DNA of 64,000 bases, from the NCBI RefSeq assembly GCF_014193515.1, contig NZ_BLXX01000012.1, positions 62,001-126,000 of the forward strand. The letters are read 5' to 3'. Shown in pieces: positions 52,989-62,781 of this stretch. This stretch comes from Geomonas silvestris. Lineage in GTDB: Bacteria; Desulfobacterota; Desulfuromonadia; Geobacterales; Geobacteraceae. Position numbers and translations under genes: made by a program. Under the pieces are notes generated by a model. The model worked only from the letters and a program-made list of their open reading frames with translations, had not been told where the DNA came from and ran no database searches. Position 1 is the stretch's first letter. Every line of letters starts with the position of its first letter.

Positions 52989-53759
52989 CTAGCTGCTGAG
53001 GATCAGGCGCTGTTTCAGGTCCTTGGCGTGGTAGCGGCTCACCAGCACCTCGCTTTTTTGCCGGTCGTTCAGGACCAGTTTGCAGCTGCCGTTGAACCAG
53101 GGGATGATCTCGATGATCCGGCTCAGGTTCACCAGGGAGTTGCGGTGCACCCGGACAAAGGAGTACGGCTCGAGGATCGCCTCCAGCGTGGTGAGGGTGC
53201 TTTTCGCGAAAAAGACGCCGTCGGCGGTGTGCACCTCGGCCTCCCCTTCCAGCGCCCGGATGAAGACGATCTGTTCCGGGGCGATCGGGATGAGCTTGTC
53301 CCCCTGGTGCACCAGGACCCGCTTCACCTCCCCCTTGTCCGCCCCAAGCGCCGGCTCGGAGGCTTCGTGGACCGGCGCGAGCGCCGCCCTAAGCCGCAAC
53401 AGCGCGGCCGCCTTGCGCACGGCGCGCGCCACCCGCTCGAGGGTGAGCGGCTTCAACAGGTAGTCGAGCGCCTCCACGTTGAAGGCCTCGACCGCGAACC
53501 CCTCGTAGGCCGTGGCGAAGACGATGAGCGGCGGCTCGGGGAGCGCCCGGATGATCTCCGCCAGCTCGATGCCGCTTAACCCGGGCATCTGGATGTCCAG
53601 GAAGATGAGCTGGGGCCGGCACTCGCGGATCCCCTGCAGCCCCTGGGACGGGGTCCCCGCCTCCCCCAGGATGGTCACCTCCCCCAACTCCTCCAAAAGA
53701 AAGCGCAGTTCGCGCCGGGTGGGGGCCTCGTCGTCGATCAGATAGGTCGTAATGCTCAT
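52989..53759 (-). CDS. LytTR-family response regulator
   Basis: 256 residues: a receiver domain (about 3-118) with phospho-acceptor Asp55 in LIFLDIQMP and Lys near 102 in LLKPL, and a LytTR DNA-binding domain (about 150-252) with FVRVHRNSLVNLSRI and VSRYHAKDLKQRL. Its ATGA overlaps the sensor kinase stop by 4 bp, so the pair is co-translated. LytTR regulators bind direct repeats of about 9 bp. Confidence 0.94.
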   Translation of the reverse strand: MSITTYLIDDEAPTRRELRFLLEELGEVTILGEAGTPSQGLQGIRECRPQLIFLDIQMPGLSGIELAEIIRALPEPPLIVFATAYEGFAVEAFNVEALDYLLKPLTLERVARAVRKAAALLRLRAALAPVHEASEPALGADKGEVKRVLVHQGDKLIPIAPEQIVFIRALEGEAEVHTADGVFFAKSTLTTLEAILEPYSFVRVHRNSLVNLSRIIEIIPWFNGSCKLVLNDRQKSEVLVSRYHAKDLKQRLILSS

Positions 53760-55459
53760 GCCGCCACCGGTATGGAGAAACTCACCGTAGTGCCGCCTCC
53801 CGGCGTACTCTCGATGGTCAGGGCCCGATCCTTGCCGTAGAGCGTGGTGAGCCGTCCGTTAACGTTTTTCAGAGCCAGGCCGAGCCCCGAGGAGGGGAGC
53901 CGGGACCCCTCGGAGAGCAGGGCCGCCAGGCGCTCCGGCGGGATCCCCACGCCGTTGTCCTCGACGCTGATCAGAAGTTCGTCCGCCTCGCGCCTGGCGG
54001 CGATCCGGATCACCCCGCCCCCTTCGCGTGGGAGGATGCCGTGGCGCACCCCGTTTTCCACCAGGGGCTGCAGGATGAGCGAGGGGACCTTGCAGGTGAG
54101 CGCCGGTTCCTCGACCTGGTACACGATGGAGAGCCGCTCCTCGAAGCGCGCCTTCTCGATGGCGAGGTAGGCCTCGCAGTGTTCCAGCTCGAGCGACAGG
54201 GGGACCTGGCTGGCCGTGGGGCTTATGTTCTTGCGGAAGAACTCGGCGAGCTTCACGAGGAGCACCGAGGCGGTGCGCGGGTCGGTGCGGGTGTAGCTTA
54301 TGATGGTGGAGATGGCGTTGAACAGGAAGTGCGGGTTGATCTGCGCCTGCAGCGCCTTGATCTCCGCCTCGGCCACCAGTTTGCGCTGCAGCTCGATCTC
54401 GCCCAGCTCCAGCTGGTTGGAGAAGAGGTGAGCCAGGCCGTGGGCGAGCTCCAGGTCGAGCCGACTCATGGCGTGTTCCTGCACCCGGTAGAGCGCCATC
54501 ACGGAGCCTCCCTTCTCCCCCACGCTGAGCGGCACCGCGATGGCGCAGCGCAGCCGGCTCTCGCGGGCCGGGTAGCCGACCTCGTCGGTGTCCCGGGCGG
54601 TCACCACCGCGCCGCTCTCCAGGGCCCGGCGCACCACCAGCGGGACCCCGGGCGCGCCGGTGCGGTGCCGCTCGCCGTCCACCCCCTCGTGGGCGAGGAG
54701 TTCCTCGGCGCTGAAGAAGGCGACCGCGTCGAGCCCGGTCAGCTCGCGGATGATGCGCGCCGCGGCTCCGGCCGACTCCGCGGTGAGGCCGTGGCGCAGG
54801 AAGGGGAGCGTCCGGAAGGCGATGTTCAGCGTGGTCTGGGCCTGGTGCGCCACGACGCGGTCCTGGTCGCGCAGCACCGAGGAGATCACCTCCAGGAGCA
54901 CCGCCACCCCAAAGGCGTTGGCGAAGATGCTGGGAAGCCCGATGGTGTGCACCACGTACTGCCCGGCCTCCGGGGGGCGCGCCAGCAAGAGTATCAGCAC
55001 CATCTTGAGCGACTCGGCGAGCATCCCGATCCCGAAGGCGATGAGCGAATCGAGGTTGCGGCTTTGCAGGCTGCGGTAGACGACCCCGGCCAAGAGCCCG
55101 CTCAAGGGGGTGGCGATGGCGCAGGAGAGCGAGGTCACCCCGCCTAAGTCGTAGAAGTAGCGGTGCAGCCCGGCGATGAGCCCTGCGGCGAGACCCACCA
55201 AAGGCCCCCCCAGGATGCCGCCGATCACCACCGGGACCGTGCGCAGGTTGGCGATCGCTCCGTGCATGGGAAAGCCGCAGTAGGTCGCGAAGATGCCGGC
55301 CGCGCCGAAGAAGACCGCGTGCCCCGCCTTCTCGCGCAGCGTGGCATGCCCGGTCAACAGGCGCCGGAACGGCTCGAAGCGGAGCATGAGGAAAAAGAGC
55401 ACCGCGAGGATCCCGAGACGCTCCAGGAGGTCGACGGAGAGTCCTATGATTTCGTCCAT
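53756..55459 (-). CDS. LytS-type membrane sensor histidine kinase
   Basis: 567 residues. An N-terminal 5TM-5TMR_LYT sensor (about 1-190, with MHGAIANLRTVPVVIGGILGGPLVG) is followed by a GAF domain (about 215-345), a His_kinase domain with AQINPHFLFNAISTI, and a HATPase with LILQPLVENGVRHG and SSGLGLALKNVNGRL. This type senses extracellular small molecules such as pyruvate in BtsS/YpdA, or membrane state in LytS. ATG 55459 matches the family N-terminus (MDEIIGLSVDLLERLG); the longer frame from 55702 is untidy upstream sequence. No lrgAB or pyruvate transporter lies in the window. Confidence 0.92.
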   Translation of the reverse strand: MDEIIGLSVDLLERLGILAVLFFLMLRFEPFRRLLTGHATLREKAGHAVFFGAAGIFATYCGFPMHGAIANLRTVPVVIGGILGGPLVGLAAGLIAGLHRYFYDLGGVTSLSCAIATPLSGLLAGVVYRSLQSRNLDSLIAFGIGMLAESLKMVLILLLARPPEAGQYVVHTIGLPSIFANAFGVAVLLEVISSVLRDQDRVVAHQAQTTLNIAFRTLPFLRHGLTAESAGAAARIIRELTGLDAVAFFSAEELLAHEGVDGERHRTGAPGVPLVVRRALESGAVVTARDTDEVGYPARESRLRCAIAVPLSVGEKGGSVMALYRVQEHAMSRLDLELAHGLAHLFSNQLELGEIELQRKLVAEAEIKALQAQINPHFLFNAISTIISYTRTDPRTASVLLVKLAEFFRKNISPTASQVPLSLELEHCEAYLAIEKARFEERLSIVYQVEEPALTCKVPSLILQPLVENGVRHGILPREGGGVIRIAARREADELLISVEDNGVGIPPERLAALLSEGSRLPSSGLGLALKNVNGRLTTLYGKDRALTIESTPGGGTTVSFSIPVAA

Positions 55460-55984
55460 GTGAAGTCCCGTGAAGGAGGAGGCGGAGAGGCCGGGGAGGC
55501 CTCCAAAACCGGCCGGATGCGCAGCAGCGCGGACTATACACCTAATGAAGAACTGCGTCAAACGCCACCCTTCACGGGCGCCCCCCCTAGGGTAGCTGGC
55601 AGCCCCGACGCCGGTCCCGCGGTCCATCAAGCCGCTGTCCCGGTCTTGCCGCCTGTGCGCGACGCAGAGAGCGTAAAACGTTACAGGAGCGCAGTTCGAC
55701 AACCGCCTTTACTGGATGAGCCCCTTCCCCAATCAGTTAAACCCTCGCCGACCTTACCACAGTAACTGCCAGGCTTTAACCTGGTAGGCATTAATAGAAA
55801 CTACTACTGGCACGTTCCTCTGTTGGTCCAGAAATAGTCCTAAAGTTTCTCAAGATGTCGTCGATACGACTACAAGCATGACAGCCTTTGCCGGAACTGC
55901 AGCAACAGCCAGGTTCCGCTCTGCCAACAGCTCCGCCGCCAGTTCGTGCCATCACACGCGGCATTCACAAAAGAGAGGACAACA

Positions 55985-57604
55985 ATGAAAAACCTCAGTA
56001 TCGGTACGCGCCTTTTTGCAGGGTTCACCCTGGTCTCCCTGATTCTGGTGATCGTGGTCGGCACCGGGATCAAGAGCCTTTACACCAGCGCCGACCAGCT
56101 GGAGAACGTGAACCGGGTAAGCGACCTGAGCGCGAATGCGGCAAAGGTGCTCATGAGCATCAAGGAGGTCAACGAGGCCATCAAGGGGCTGGTTTTGGCG
56201 GACACCCAGGCCGAGCGGGACAAGCTGAACGCGCGTATCGAGGAGAGCCGCAAGAGCTACAAGCAGGCGCTGGAGTTCGTGGTCAAGAACACCAAGACCC
56301 CCGACGGGAAGAAACTCCTGGCGGAACTGCAGCAGGCGATCGCCGCAGGCGTCGAGACCAACGCGAAGCTCAAGGCGGCCACCGATGCCGGTGACGTCAT
56401 GAAGTTCAAGGCGCTGCAGGCGAGCGAGGGGGAACAGATCCAGGCGAAGTACACCGCGGCCGCCAACGCCCTGCTGGACTACTTCGCAAAGCGTGTCGAC
56501 CTGAGGGTCAAGACCGCGCGGGAGGCCGGCCAGAGCGCCATCGCCCTGATGATCGGGCTCGGGATCTTCGCCGTCGTGCTGAGTATCCTCACCTCGCTCG
56601 TCATCACCCGCGGGGTGCGCAACCCGCTCAAGGAGATGACCGACTCCATCACGGCCATCGCCGAGGGCGACCTGACCCGCCGGGTCAGCTACCAGAGCAG
56701 GGACGAGCTGGGGCAGTTGAGCGAGCACTTCAACAAGTTTGCCGCCAAGCTGCAACAGATCATGGTGCAGCTGGCCGGCGAGGCCTGCCGGGTCGCCTCC
56801 GCTTCCACCGAGCTCAGGAGCACGGCGCACCTGATGGCGGAAGGGACCGAGGAGGTGGTGGCGCAGGCCGGGACCGTGGCCACCGCCGGCGAGGAGATGG
56901 CGGCGACTTCGAGCGACATCGCCCAGAACTGCCACCTGGCAGCAGAAGGGGCCCAGCGCGCCAACCAGGCCGCCCTGGAGGGGTCGGGCGTGGTGCAGAC
57001 GACGGTCCGCGTGATGGGGCTCATCGCCGAGCGGGTGCAGGGGGCGGCGCAGACCGTGGAATCCCTGGGATCCCGTTCCGACCAGATCGGCGCCATCGTC
57101 GGGACCATCGAAGACATCGCCGACCAGACCAACCTCCTGGCCCTGAACGCGGCCATCGAGGCGGCCCGCGCCGGCGAACAGGGGCGCGGCTTCGCCGTGG
57201 TGGCAGACGAGGTGCGGGCCCTGGCCGAGCGCACCACCCGCGCCACCAAGGAGATCTCCGAGATGATCCGCACCATCCAGTCCGAGACCAGGAGCGCGGT
57301 GTCCGCCATGGAGGAAGGAAACCGCGAGGTGGAGCGCGGCACCCAGGAGGCGGCCCGCTCCGGCCATGCGCTCGAGGACATCCTGGAGCAGATCAACGCG
57401 GTCACCGTGCAGGCCCAGCAGATAGCCACCGCCGCCGAGCAGCAGACCGCCACCACCAGCGAGATCAGCAGCAACATGATGCAGATCACCGACATCGTGC
57501 AGCGTGCCGCGCAGGGGGCCGGCGAGACGGCCGAGGCGGCCCACGGCCTCGCCGTCATGTCCGAGGAGCTCCAGGGGATCGTGAACCAGTTCAAGGTCGC
57601 CTAA
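55985..57604 (+). CDS. Methyl-accepting chemotaxis protein
   Basis: 539 residues with two membrane helices (about 10-30 and 187-209) around a four-helix-bundle periplasmic sensor (4HB_MCP type), a HAMP domain (about 210-262) and a cytoplasmic signalling hairpin. The hairpin tip, which contacts CheA and CheW, reads [36 protein letters not shown] (about 376-411). There is no C-terminal CheR/CheB tether. ATG 55985 follows gagagga. The 525 bp before it hold no gene; ligand unknown. Confidence 0.94.
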   Translation: MKNLSIGTRLFAGFTLVSLILVIVVGTGIKSLYTSADQLENVNRVSDLSANAAKVLMSIKEVNEAIKGLVLADTQAERDKLNARIEESRKSYKQALEFVVKNTKTPDGKKLLAELQQAIAAGVETNAKLKAATDAGDVMKFKALQASEGEQIQAKYTAAANALLDYFAKRVDLRVKTAREAGQSAIALMIGLGIFAVVLSILTSLVITRGVRNPLKEMTDSITAIAEGDLTRRVSYQSRDELGQLSEHFNKFAAKLQQIMVQLAGEACRVASASTELRSTAHLMAEGTEEVVAQAGTVATAGEEMAATSSDIAQNCHLAAEGAQRANQAALEGSGVVQTTVRVMGLIAERVQGAAQTVESLGSRSDQIGAIVGTIEDIADQTNLLALNAAIEAARAGEQGRGFAVVADEVRALAERTTRATKEISEMIRTIQSETRSAVSAMEEGNREVERGTQEAARSGHALEDILEQINAVTVQAQQIATAAEQQTATTSEISSNMMQITDIVQRAAQGAGETAEAAHGLAVMSEELQGIVNQFKVA

Positions 57605-57624
57605 GCCCAAGCTTTGTCTTCGAC

Positions 57625-57668
57625 AAAAAAGCCGCGGCGTCCGGATTATCCGGCGCCCGCGGCTTTTT
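57625..57668 (+). terminator. Terminator after the chemoreceptor gene
   Basis: aaaaagccgcgg / ccgcggcttttt with an inner ccgga / tccgg pair. Confidence 0.88.
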
Positions 57669-57786
57669 GCTGCCCCCACGTTTTTCCCGCCAACTGCCCC
57701 TATCCTTTACCCGGAGATTCTGCCATTCTACGCTGCGACAACACGGGCGGCCCGCTCAAGAGAGGCCCCATGAAAAGGAGACAGCA

Positions 57787-58161
57787 ATGACGATTCCCGA
57801 GACCTTGCAGGAGATCATGAAGCAGGACGGCGTGGTGGCGATCGCCACCCTGGGGAGCGAGGGGCCGCACCTGGTGAACACCTGGAACAGCTACCTGCGG
57901 GTTTCTGCCGAGGGGAAGCTTTTGATCCCGGCAGGCTACCTGCACAAGACCGAAGCGAACGTGGCCTACAATCCCGAGGTGCTCATCACCCTGGGAAGCA
58001 GCAAGGTGAAGGGTCTGCACGGCCCGGGTGCCGGCTTTCTCATCAAGGGGAAGGCGGAGTTCCTCTTCGAGGGGGCCGAGTTCGACCTCCTGAAGGCGAA
58101 GTTCTCCTGGCTCAGGGCCGCCCTCGTCGTCACCCCGACCGAGATCGACCAGACCTGGTAA
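57787..58161 (+). CDS. PNPOx-like split-barrel flavoprotein
   Basis: 124 residues of the pyridoxamine-phosphate-oxidase-like split-barrel superfamily: VVAIATLGSEGPHLVNTWNSYLRVS, LIPAGYLHKTEANVAYNPEVLITLGSSKV and FLIKGKAEFLFEGAEFDLLK. Such small members bind FMN or F420 and are mostly of unknown substrate; pyridoxal-phosphate synthesis itself is unlikely at this length. ATG 57787 has aaaggaga upstream. Confidence 0.85.
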   Translation: MTIPETLQEIMKQDGVVAIATLGSEGPHLVNTWNSYLRVSAEGKLLIPAGYLHKTEANVAYNPEVLITLGSSKVKGLHGPGAGFLIKGKAEFLFEGAEFDLLKAKFSWLRAALVVTPTEIDQTW

Positions 58162-58226
58162 CAACCCGCCGAAACGGTGGCACCCTGACGCCGCCCACCC
58201 GAACGAGATGTGCCACTGCACCACGC

Positions 58227-58278
58227 AAAAAGCCGCCGTGTCGGTCGCCTTTCCAGCGATCCGGTACAGCGGCTTTTT
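58227..58278. terminator. Bidirectional terminator between convergent genes
   Basis: aaaaagccgc / gcggcttttt enclose about 32 nt. It serves the PNPOx-like gene and the MFS gene. Confidence 0.75.
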
Positions 58279-58367
58279 GTTGTCGCACTTCCGCTCCTGG
58301 CGGTCAGCCGGCGGGTGAAGAGAAAGACGCTGCGGGGGGAAATTCTGCGAGCTTCAGGGGATCGCTC

Positions 58368-59642
58368 TTACTCCTTTATGATCCCCATGTTCACGTAGAT
58401 GGGGCGCACCACGGCGCGCATGGCGGGGAGCTGGCGCGCGAACAAGAGCCCGGCGCCCAGGCAGCAGACCGCTCCCACGAGCAGGGTCTCGCTGGGGCCG
58501 ATAATCCCGGCCATGGTCCCGGCCCCGAAGCTGCCGAAGGGGGCCATCCCCAGAAACGCCATGGTGAAAAAGCTCATCACCCTCCCCCGCTTGTCCTCCT
58601 CGATGATGGTCTGCAGGATGGTGTTGCTCCCCGCCACGACGCGCACCGCTCCGAAGCCGGTGGCCACCAGGGCGGCAAGCGAGACGGCGAGGTTCGTGGA
58701 GAGGGCAAAGCCGGCAATCCCCAGCGCCATGGTGACCGTGGCGAGCACGATGGACCTCCCCAGCCCGAGCACGCTCTTTCTCGAGGCAAGGGTCATGGTA
58801 CCGATCAGGGCGCCCAGTCCGGCCGCGGTCATCAGGAAACCGAAGGTGTGGGCGCCCCCCTTCAGGACCTCCTTGGCGAAGACCGGCACCAGCACCGTGT
58901 AGGGCATCCCGGTGAGGCTTATCAGCGACACCAGGAGGAGGATGGTGCGGATCGGGGTGAAGCCGAAGGCGTAGTCGAGCCCCTCCTTCAGCTCGTGCAG
59001 CACCCGGCGCCGCTCCTTGCCCAGGTGCGGGCTCGGGGCCAGCTTCATCGCCGCGAGCGCCAAGAGGACGGCGAGGTAGCTCACCGCGTTCATGACGAAG
59101 CAGATCCCCTCCCCCGCCGTGGCGACCAGAAGCCCCGCCACTGACGGCCCGATGAGCCTGGCCCCCTGCACCATCGAGGAGTTGAGGGCGATGGCGTTGC
59201 CGAGGTCCGCCCGGTCCTCGATGATCTCCACCACGAAGGACTGCCGGATCGGCACGTCGAAGGCGTTCACCACCCCTAAAACGAGGCTCAAGGCGACGAT
59301 GTGCCAGACCTGGATGATTCCCGAAAAGACCGCGGCGGCGAGGATCACGGCCTGCAGCATGGCCAGCGCCTGGGTCATCATGAGGAGGTAGCGCCGGTTC
59401 CAGCGGTCCGCGAGTACGCCGGCGACCGGCGAGAAGACGAAGGTGGGGATCTGGCTTGCGAAGCCGACCACCCCGAGGAGGAAGGCCGAGTTGGTCAGCC
59501 GGTAGACGAGCCAGCTCATGGCGACCTGCTGCATCCAGGTCCCCACCAGCGACACGCTCTGCCCCGCCATGAAGAGCCGGTAGTTGCGCGAGCGCAGGGC
59601 GCGCAAAAACTGTGATGACTTTTTCGGCACCGATTCGACCAT
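58368..59642 (-). CDS. MFS transporter (MFS_3 / EntS-like exporter)
   Basis: 424 residues with 12 hydrophobic segments. Features of the MFS_3 drug/siderophore-exporter group are visible: LRSRNYRLFMAGQSVSLVGTWMQQVAMSWLVYRLT at the N-terminus and GVLADRWNRRYLLMMTQ (the A motif between helices 2 and 3). No substrate-binding or siderophore genes are nearby. ATG 59642 has gaggtag upstream. Confidence 0.9.
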   Translation of the reverse strand: MVESVPKKSSQFLRALRSRNYRLFMAGQSVSLVGTWMQQVAMSWLVYRLTNSAFLLGVVGFASQIPTFVFSPVAGVLADRWNRRYLLMMTQALAMLQAVILAAAVFSGIIQVWHIVALSLVLGVVNAFDVPIRQSFVVEIIEDRADLGNAIALNSSMVQGARLIGPSVAGLLVATAGEGICFVMNAVSYLAVLLALAAMKLAPSPHLGKERRRVLHELKEGLDYAFGFTPIRTILLLVSLISLTGMPYTVLVPVFAKEVLKGGAHTFGFLMTAAGLGALIGTMTLASRKSVLGLGRSIVLATVTMALGIAGFALSTNLAVSLAALVATGFGAVRVVAGSNTILQTIIEEDKRGRVMSFFTMAFLGMAPFGSFGAGTMAGIIGPSETLLVGAVCCLGAGLLFARQLPAMRAVVRPIYVNMGIIKE

Positions 59643-59809
59643 GGTACTACCTCGTTCGCGTCTTTCCGGCAGGGTTAGCCCCCCCCAGGAGTCGGAGACG
59701 CCTGTTCAGCCGTGGTCCAATTGTACCCGGCGGTTCGGGATTTACCGATGGCAGACCTATGACCTGCTGCTTGGACCGGTTGAGGCACCAAAGCAAGCTG
59801 GCTCATGAC

Positions 59810-59844
59810 AAAAAAGGCCTGGCGGTCTGCCGCCGGGCCTTTTG
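59810..59844. terminator. Hairpin terminator, both directions possible
   Basis: aaaaggcc / ggcctttt with inner ggcgg / ccgcc pairs. It sits directly after the degenerate HepT-like frame on the minus strand. Confidence 0.7.
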
Positions 59845-59881
59845 CATCGTGTTCAGGTCTCAACCCAGGCGTGGTTGTGGT

Positions 59882-60025
59882 TCTGGAGAGCCGCCGCGCC
59901 AGATCGGCAGGGATGATCTTGTGGTCCGCCAAAAGCCTGAAGCTCTCCCTGCTCTCCTTCGGCAGACCAAGTTTCTCGAGTTCCCCCGGACAATCTTTAT
60001 GAGCGGCTCGTATGCCAACGTCATT
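59882..60025 (-). pseudogene. Degenerate HepT/DUF86-like toxin fragment
   Basis: Within a minus-strand frame of otherwise random composition, the stretch from about 60025 to 59882 reads ...LEKLGLPKESRESFRLL and ADHKIIPADLARRLSR. This resembles the HepT-family (DUF86, HEPN-fold RNase toxin) block 'SYREAFRLLAE-x-G-x-x-P-x-x-LA-x-RL'. The downstream catalytic block (R-x4-H with NxLVH) is missing and replaced by the terminator, and no MntA antitoxin gene is present. It is most likely a decayed toxin-antitoxin remnant; the match is short and by eye. Confidence 0.4.
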
Positions 60026-60242
60026 CGCTTTCCCCCTGGATCTCGGACTGCGCGTGCGGGAGTATAACCGAATACCTGCCGGATTCAAAGAAGATACCTC
60101 GATCTGCCTGCGCAAATCCCTGACTCGGCTCGACAGGATTTGAAAAGTCGGGCGGAAATGTGCTACCAATGGTTACGTCGCCCCTCCGCCGGTTTTATCG
60201 CCCCCGGAAGCCTCCTGCAACCCTCGAGAAGAAGTGAGCTCC

Positions 60243-61592
60243 ATGTCCAACCACATCCCGCGCCTGCTCAAACTGGCAGGTCCCATGATACTTTCCACCT
60301 CTGCCATAAGCTTCATGCAGATCATCGACGCCATCGTCCTGGCGCGCCACTCGCGCGAGGCGGTGGCCGCCATCGGCCCCTCCGGCCTGGCCGTCATCCT
60401 CTTCCAGGGCTTTCTCTTCGGCACCGCGGGGTACGCCGGCACCTTCGTCGCCCACAGCCACGGTCGCGGCGAGGCGGCCGGCGTGAGGAGCTCCGCCTGG
60501 CTCGGCATCCACACCGCGCTCATCTCCGGGGTGATCGCGCTCTTCATCGCCTGGCCCGTCGCCCAGCTCTTCTTCCTGGCCGGGCACGAGCCCCAGGTGG
60601 CGCGCGACGAGTGCAGCTATTTTCTCATCTGCCTTGCCGGCTCCCTCTTCCCGGTACTCGGCTCGGCCCTGGCCGGCTGGCTCTCAGGGATCGGGCGTCC
60701 CGTCCTGGTCACCATCGTCACCTTCTTCTCCTTCGTCATCAACGCGCTGCTCGCCTGGGGTCTCGTCTTGGGGAACTGGGGCCTTCCCCGCCTGGGGATC
60801 GCCGGCGCCGGGCTCGCCACGGTTTTCGCCCAGGCCGTAGCCGCCGCACTCTACGTCTTCCTCTTCTCCCGGTCCGGAGGTCTCAAGGACAAGGTCGCGG
60901 CCCGTTTCCGCTGGCCCGAGCTGAAGAACTTCCTTAAGCTCGCCATGCCCATGGGGCTGCGCATCAGCGGCGAGCTTGCCGCCTGGACCCTGTTTCTCGT
61001 GGTGATCGGGCGCCTGGGGACCGTCCCGCTGGCCGCCTCGAGCCTCGCCTTCAGGATCAACGGCATGGCCTTTTTTCCGGCGCTGGGGCTTGGGCAGGCG
61101 GCCGGCATCCTGGTCGGTCACGCCCGCGGCGCCGGGAAGGACCACGAGGTCCCGGGGATCACCTGGCAGTCGCTTGCCGTCTGCGAGGTCTGGATGCTCG
61201 TCATGTCGCTTTTCTTCGTCCTTTGCCCCGGCCCCCTCATGTCCTTCTTCGTGGGGAGCGGCCCCGAGAGCGCGCAGGTCGTGGAGACCGGCATCATGCT
61301 CCTCAAGTTCGTTGCGTTTTACTGCCTCTTCGACGCGGCCAACGTCACCATCGGCTGTGTGCTCGCCTCCGCCGGCGACACCCACTGGATCGCCCGCAGC
61401 TTCTTCGTCTGCGGCGTCGGGTTCCTCATCATCCTGGGGCTCATCGACCGCTTCAGCCCGAGCCTCGTCGCCGAGTGGACCCTGGGCACCAGCTTCGTGT
61501 TCCTCACTGCACTCTTGTGGTTTTTGCGCTTCAAAGGGGAGCGCTGGAAAGAGGTGAAGGTGCTGCGCGAGGCAGGCGAAGTCCTCAGCTGA
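60243..61592 (+). CDS. MATE-family efflux transporter
   Basis: 449 residues with 12 hydrophobic segments in two homologous halves. MATE features include the N-terminal LAGPMILSTSAISFMQIIDAIVLAR, SGIGRPVLVTIVTFFSFVINALLAWGLVLG and the second-half FPALGLGQAAGILVGHARGAG. Members export cationic drugs or metabolites using Na or proton gradients. The start is ATG 60243 or an in-frame GTG at 60234, three codons earlier; neither has a strong ribosome site. Confidence 0.9.
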   Translation: MSNHIPRLLKLAGPMILSTSAISFMQIIDAIVLARHSREAVAAIGPSGLAVILFQGFLFGTAGYAGTFVAHSHGRGEAAGVRSSAWLGIHTALISGVIALFIAWPVAQLFFLAGHEPQVARDECSYFLICLAGSLFPVLGSALAGWLSGIGRPVLVTIVTFFSFVINALLAWGLVLGNWGLPRLGIAGAGLATVFAQAVAAALYVFLFSRSGGLKDKVAARFRWPELKNFLKLAMPMGLRISGELAAWTLFLVVIGRLGTVPLAASSLAFRINGMAFFPALGLGQAAGILVGHARGAGKDHEVPGITWQSLAVCEVWMLVMSLFFVLCPGPLMSFFVGSGPESAQVVETGIMLLKFVAFYCLFDAANVTIGCVLASAGDTHWIARSFFVCGVGFLIILGLIDRFSPSLVAEWTLGTSFVFLTALLWFLRFKGERWKEVKVLREAGEVLS

Positions 61593-61847
61593 GGGCACTA
61601 CCACGACGCCACCACCGTTATCCGGGAATCCTTTTCCTGGACCGATGAGTGGCATTTCCCGGAAAGCCCACCTTTAGCCGGCAAAAGAACCCTTACGTCT
61701 CCCACTTTGAAAAGGCTCATCCGGGAATGTAAGAAGCGCGGATCTGGTTACTGCCAACCACTGCCGGCAGCCCAACGTTCCCCACTTTGGAAAAGGGTGG
61801 ACAGGGGGGATTCGTTTTTTGTAACCATTGCGGGATCCGGGTAAGAA

Positions 61848-61905
61848 CGCAAAAAAGGCACCAGTCGCCGAGGGTCTTCCCCCACAGCTCTGGTGCCTTT
61901 TTGCG
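61848..61905. terminator. Bidirectional terminator after the MATE gene
   Basis: cgcaaaaaaggcaccag pairs with ctggtgcctttttgcg around a roughly 25-nt loop. It lies 255 bp past the MATE stop; the intervening part has only hairpin repeats. Confidence 0.75.
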
Positions 61906-61927
61906 AACTGCTGCGCCCTTCCCGCAG

Positions 61928-62050
61928 CTACGCCTGCAGCTTCACGAACTCCCGGTACAGCGATCCTTCCTCGTGCCTCTTGGTGATCGACGCGTAGAGC
62001 TTGCCGAAGGCCTTGGCGGACTCGATGTCGATCGGGAAGTGCGAAAACGA
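61928..62050 (-). pseudogene. Orphan C-terminal gene fragment
   Basis: A protein-like minus-strand frame ends at TAG 61930-61928 and reads HFPIDIESAKAFGKLYASI then TKRHEEGSLYREFVKLQA. It has good codon use, a terminator directly after it, and amphipathic helical character. Upstream it runs straight into the cupin gene's terminator with no start codon or ribosome site, so only the last 40 or so codons survive. I do not recognise the parent family. Confidence 0.45.
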
Positions 62051-62082
62051 AGACCCCGGAAGCAACGAAGCCGCCGGGGTCC
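62050..62082 (-). terminator. Hairpin after the cupin gene
   Basis: gaccccgg / ccggggtc with a 14-nt loop; on the minus strand it is followed by ttcgttttc, a weak T run. Confidence 0.6.
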
Positions 62083-62126
62083 TGGTCAAAGGTGCTGCCT
62101 GCCAGCGCAGCTGCAGGGCCCCTTGA

Positions 62127-62423
62127 TCAGTTGGAGATTATGAAATCGTAGGTTCCGACACCCTGGGTCAGCAGGTACTCGGCAGGTTCCTGGTGCAGGT
62201 TGAGAACACGGTGCACCACCGGCGTCTTGACCTCTGCCGTCTCGCCCGGCTGCAGCACCACGACATGGTAAGGGTCGCGCGTCTCGACCTGCAGCGCGCC
62301 TTTCAGGCAGACGAAGAAGTCGTTCACCTGGCTGTGGTGATGCCACTCCGTCGCGGCTCCCGGCTCGAGTTCCATTACCCTGACACTGACATCAGACGAC
62401 TTTACTATTTCACGTATAGCCAC
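62127..62423 (-). CDS. Small cupin-domain protein
   Basis: 98 residues forming one cupin barrel. Metal-binding motif 1 is visible as EWHHHSQVNDFFVCLKG and motif 2 as the PGETAEVKTPVVHRVLN segment, so the usual three His and one Glu-type site is nearly complete (Glu position differs). The start is taken as GTG 62423, because ggagg lies 5 nt upstream; the ATG at 62435 would include that ribosome site in the coding sequence. Enzyme or sensor role unknown. Confidence 0.8.
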   Translation of the reverse strand: MAIREIVKSSDVSVRVMELEPGAATEWHHHSQVNDFFVCLKGALQVETRDPYHVVVLQPGETAEVKTPVVHRVLNLHQEPAEYLLTQGVGTYDFIISN

Positions 62424-62728
62424 AAACACCTCCATAGCACATGCTGCTCGATAAATGATGTACCTATGGTATCGCCATTTCGCTCTAGAACTTGAGTGAC
62501 TGTAGGATACCATTCCAGCCCCACAGAAGTCAAAGCGCTGGCCACCGGCACAAAGACAGGCAAGTCACCAGACGATCACTCTTTCAGTACATCCTCCTTC
62601 GTTTTGCCTTACCCGTAGTTGCCTTTCCTCGTTTCACCCCTCCGTGTACCTCAGTGGTAAGGATTTTAGCCTTACCGTTTTACCCGTTTTAGGTTTTTCT
62701 CCGTGTTCTTGGTGGCTCCGTGGCGCAG

Positions 62729-62763
62729 AAAAGGACCTGCCCGAAGCCGGACAGGTCCTTTTG
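62729..62763 (-). terminator. Terminator after the glycine-zipper lipoprotein
   Basis: aaaaggacctg / caggtcctttt, 11 bp, with a 12-nt loop. The preceding 62424-62728 holds no gene, only repeated words such as ctccgtgt and ggtggctccgtgg. Confidence 0.82.
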
Positions 62764-62781
62764 TTTATGCGGTCAACTACC

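Noticed and set aside
55805-55825. Sigma-54 promoter (tggcac...) upstream of the chemoreceptor gene
   Set aside because: The -24 half tggcacg is present, but the essential GC of the -12 element is missing at the required spacing.
59675-60169. Intact 164-codon gene on the minus strand
   Set aside because: Only about 48 codons resemble a protein family (HepT). The end is a transcription terminator and the beginning is unrelated, so it is listed as a remnant instead.
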